NCBI GenBank assembly: GCA_965279075.1
Contig: CBDIHI010000012.1
Span: 248,001 to 312,000, forward strand
Length of the DNA stretch: 64,000 nt
Reading direction: 5' to 3'
Source of the DNA: SZAS-79 sp965279075
Lineage (GTDB): Bacteria; Pseudomonadota; Gammaproteobacteria; Burkholderiales; SG8-39
A model generated the notes under the pieces. It had not been told where the DNA came from, ran no database searches, and worked only from the letters and a program-made list of their open reading frames with translations. Position 1 is the first letter of the stretch. Each line of letters begins with the position of its first letter. This document shows positions 62,309-64,000 of the stretch, piece by piece. Position numbers and translations under genes: made by a program.

Positions 62309-63392
62309 CTAAGGCGAGGGCGCGCCGTAGATCATGCGCCGTGCGAAGAGTCGCCGCGCCGGGGGAAAGACATCCAACGCCGCGAGCGCTGCGCCGCGCA
62401 AGGCGCCGGACAGCGCGTCGGGGCGCGCGAACAGCGTTGCGAGCAGGTCGGTGGTGCGGATCGTCGCGCGCGAGTCGCCGCGCCGTGTGTGCGAGAAGCA
62501 TTCCGCAAATGCCTTCGAACCGATCGAATCCGCCGGCGCTTCGCGCAGCCGGGCCGCGAGATCCCACGCGTCGCGCAGGCCCAGGTTGAGGCCCTGGCCC
62601 GCGACCGGGTGCAGCGTCTGGGCCGCGTTCCCGACGCAGACTTCGCCCGCGACGGCCCCCGGCGGCCGGTGGCGCAGCAAGAGAGGCGTGGAGGCGCGCG
62701 GCCCCACCGACAGGAAGCGCCCCGCGCGCAGCCCGAAGGCCGCCTGCAGTTCGTCGAGGAATGCATCGTCCCCTCCCGCCATCGACGCGGCGGCGGCCGC
62801 ATGGGTCCGGCTCCATACCAGGCCGTACCGGCCCTGCAGCGGCAGCAGCGCAAGCGGACCTTCGTGCGTGAAGCGCTCGTAGGCGATGCCACGGGCGGGG
62901 CGCTCACTTTCGACGACGGCGACGATGGCCGTGGTGCCGTAATCCTTTTCGACGGATCCCGCGGGCAGGCTGCCCTCGGCGTGCACCACCAGGCGCGCGG
63001 CCGGGAGCGGTTCCGCGTCGGATAGCCACAGGCCGTCCGGGACGCACGCGGCAAGCCGCGCGGCGATGTCGTCGTAGCCGGCGACGTACCCCAGCGCCGG
63101 CAGGCCGAGGTCAGCGCGCGAGATCCGGGTGCGCCCGAAGCCGCCCGACTGGGGACACGTGGATGTCCTCGATCGGCGTGGCTTGCATGCCGTCCCAGGC
63201 GCGGATGCGTTCGAGGATCAGCCGGCTCCCGTATGAAAGTGCGATCGGCCTGACCGCCTGCGCGGTCCCGCCGGACGCGCGCCTGCGCCCGGCAAGCGCC
63301 GTGCGCAGGCCGGATCCGTCGAGCGCGAGCGCCAGGGCGCAGCCTACCGGGCCCGCGCCGCGGACGAGGACGTCCAACTGCGGTTCAGGCAT
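62309..63392 (-). pseudogene. ubiH: UbiH-family FAD monooxygenase, frameshifted
   Basis: This gene reads as a ubiquinone-biosynthesis hydroxylase (UbiH/Coq6 family) broken by one extra base. The N-terminal part (63392 down to about 63155) has the FAD motif VLVRGAGPVGCALALAL and then stops early at 63111. One base earlier in phase the reading continues as HVSQSGGFGRTRISRADLG, the normal family sequence, and runs to 62309 with GNAAQTLHPVAGQGLNLGLRDA. The shift lies in the GGGG at 63151-63154. It overlaps pepP by 8 bp, the usual pepP-ubiH order. A sequencing error is possible. Confidence 0.85.
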
Positions 63393-64000
63393 CGCGCATC
63401 AGCGCTTCGATGTCGGCGATCGACTTGGGCGTCTCGTGCGTGAGGACTTCGCAGCCGGTTTCGGTGACGAGCACGTCGTCCTCGATCCGGATGCCGGTGT
63501 CCCAGTACGCCTTCGGGACGTCCTCGCCGCGGCGCACGTAGATGCCCGGCTCCACCGTCAGCACCATGCCGGGCATGAGTGGGCGCCACTGGCCCGCCAG
63601 CTTGTAGTCGCCCGCGTCGTGCACGTCCAGGCCGAGCCAGTGCCCGGTGCGGTGCATGTAGTAGCGCCGGTAGGTTTCCTTCTCGAGCACTTCGTCGAGC
63701 GTGCCGGCGAGAAGCTTCAGGTCGAGCATGCCCTGCGCGAGGACCTTCACCGCGGCGTCGTGCGGCTCGTTCCAGCCTTTGCCCGCGCGGATCTCGGCCA
63801 TCGCGGCCGACTGCGAGGCGAGCACCAGTTCGTAAAGCGCGCGCTGCGGCCCTGAAAAGCGCCCGTTGACCGGGAACGTGCGGGTGATGTCCGAGGCGTA
63901 CCCGTCGAGTTCGCAACCCGCGTCGATCAGCAGCAGGTCGCCGTCGGCCATGCGGGCATCATTGCCCACGTAATGGAGCACGCAGGCGTTCGCGCCCGAC
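63385..64000 (-). CDS. pepP: Xaa-Pro aminopeptidase PepP (5' partial)
   Basis: This is the C-terminal 205 residues of aminopeptidase P, which removes an N-terminal residue before proline. The frame is open to the window edge and the N-terminal domain is missing. Metal ligands of the pita-bread fold are visible: LLLIDAGCELDGYASDITRT, GHWLGLDVHDAGD, MVLTVEPGIYV and IRIEDDVLVTETG. It overlaps the ubiH-like gene by 8 bp. Confidence 0.95.
   Translation of the reverse strand, partial: SGANACVLHYVGNDARMADGDLLLIDAGCELDGYASDITRTFPVNGRFSGPQRALYELVLASQSAAMAEIRAGKGWNEPHDAAVKVLAQGMLDLKLLAGTLDEVLEKETYRRYYMHRTGHWLGLDVHDAGDYKLAGQWRPLMPGMVLTVEPGIYVRRGEDVPKAYWDTGIRIEDDVLVTETGCEVLTHETPKSIADIEALMRDA

Overview
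The window is a continuous, gene-dense, GC-rich piece of a bacterial chromosome. It looks betaproteobacterial. Supporting evidence is the argH | algZ-algR-hemC-hemD-hemX-hemY neighbourhood, dusB-fis, pepP-ubiH, a CIRCE-controlled groESL operon, and a complete urt/ure cluster and sox cluster on the same chromosome. I see no prophage, integrase, insertion sequence, CRISPR array or replication origin. Most genes sit in tight operons with 4-bp ATGA/GTGA overlaps. I infer a free-living, aerobic, ubiquinone-using organism that can use urea nitrogen and oxidise thiosulfate.

Layout. 1-9458: urea uptake and hydrolysis (urtB partial, urtC, urtD, urtE, ureD, a hydratase-like gene, ureA, ureB, ureC, ureE, ureF, ureG). 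9482-19646: a SapC-family gene, tRNA-Ala(CGC), a MarR regulator with an MFS exporter, a CheY-HD-GYP protein, a TPR protein, RidA, RecG, and ubiA / small membrane protein / ubiD / small membrane protein. 19648-24842: dacB, groES-groEL with CIRCE, a 318-bp non-coding gap with two terminators, tRNA-Phe(GAA), and a Ser/Thr kinase. 24856-30549: CoA-transferase, gshA, a small hypothetical, an OFA-type MFS carrier, an ornithine-cyclodeaminase-family enzyme and a tautomerase.

30658-42035 is one long leftward block. An ArsR-type regulator is followed by soxC, soxD, soxY, soxZ, a secreted DsrE-like gene, soxA, soxX, soxB, a SoxH-like metallo-hydrolase and a YeeE/YedE transporter. The orphan ethanolamine ammonia-lyase genes eutB and eutC come last. 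Having both SoxCD and SoxB/AX/YZ predicts full oxidation of thiosulfate to sulfate in the periplasm.

42154-64000: an M20 deacetylase, hemA-prfA-prmC, grxD, two tandem kinases that each carry a C-terminal cyclic-nucleotide-binding domain, argH, algZ/algR-like genes, hemC-hemD-hemX-hemY, then leftward hemF, purD, purH, fis, dusB, a frameshifted ubiH-like gene and the 3' part of pepP. Four tetrapyrrole enzymes (hemA, hemC, hemD, hemF) therefore lie within 15 kb, which suits the haem demand of the Sox cytochromes.

The points most worth a second look are the paired kinase-cNMP proteins, the secreted DsrE-like protein and lipobox-bearing SoxX in the sox operon, the hydratase inside the urease operon, the ubiH frameshift, and a repeated GC-rich hairpin sequence in two convergent intergenic gaps. 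I do not claim a wholly new system.
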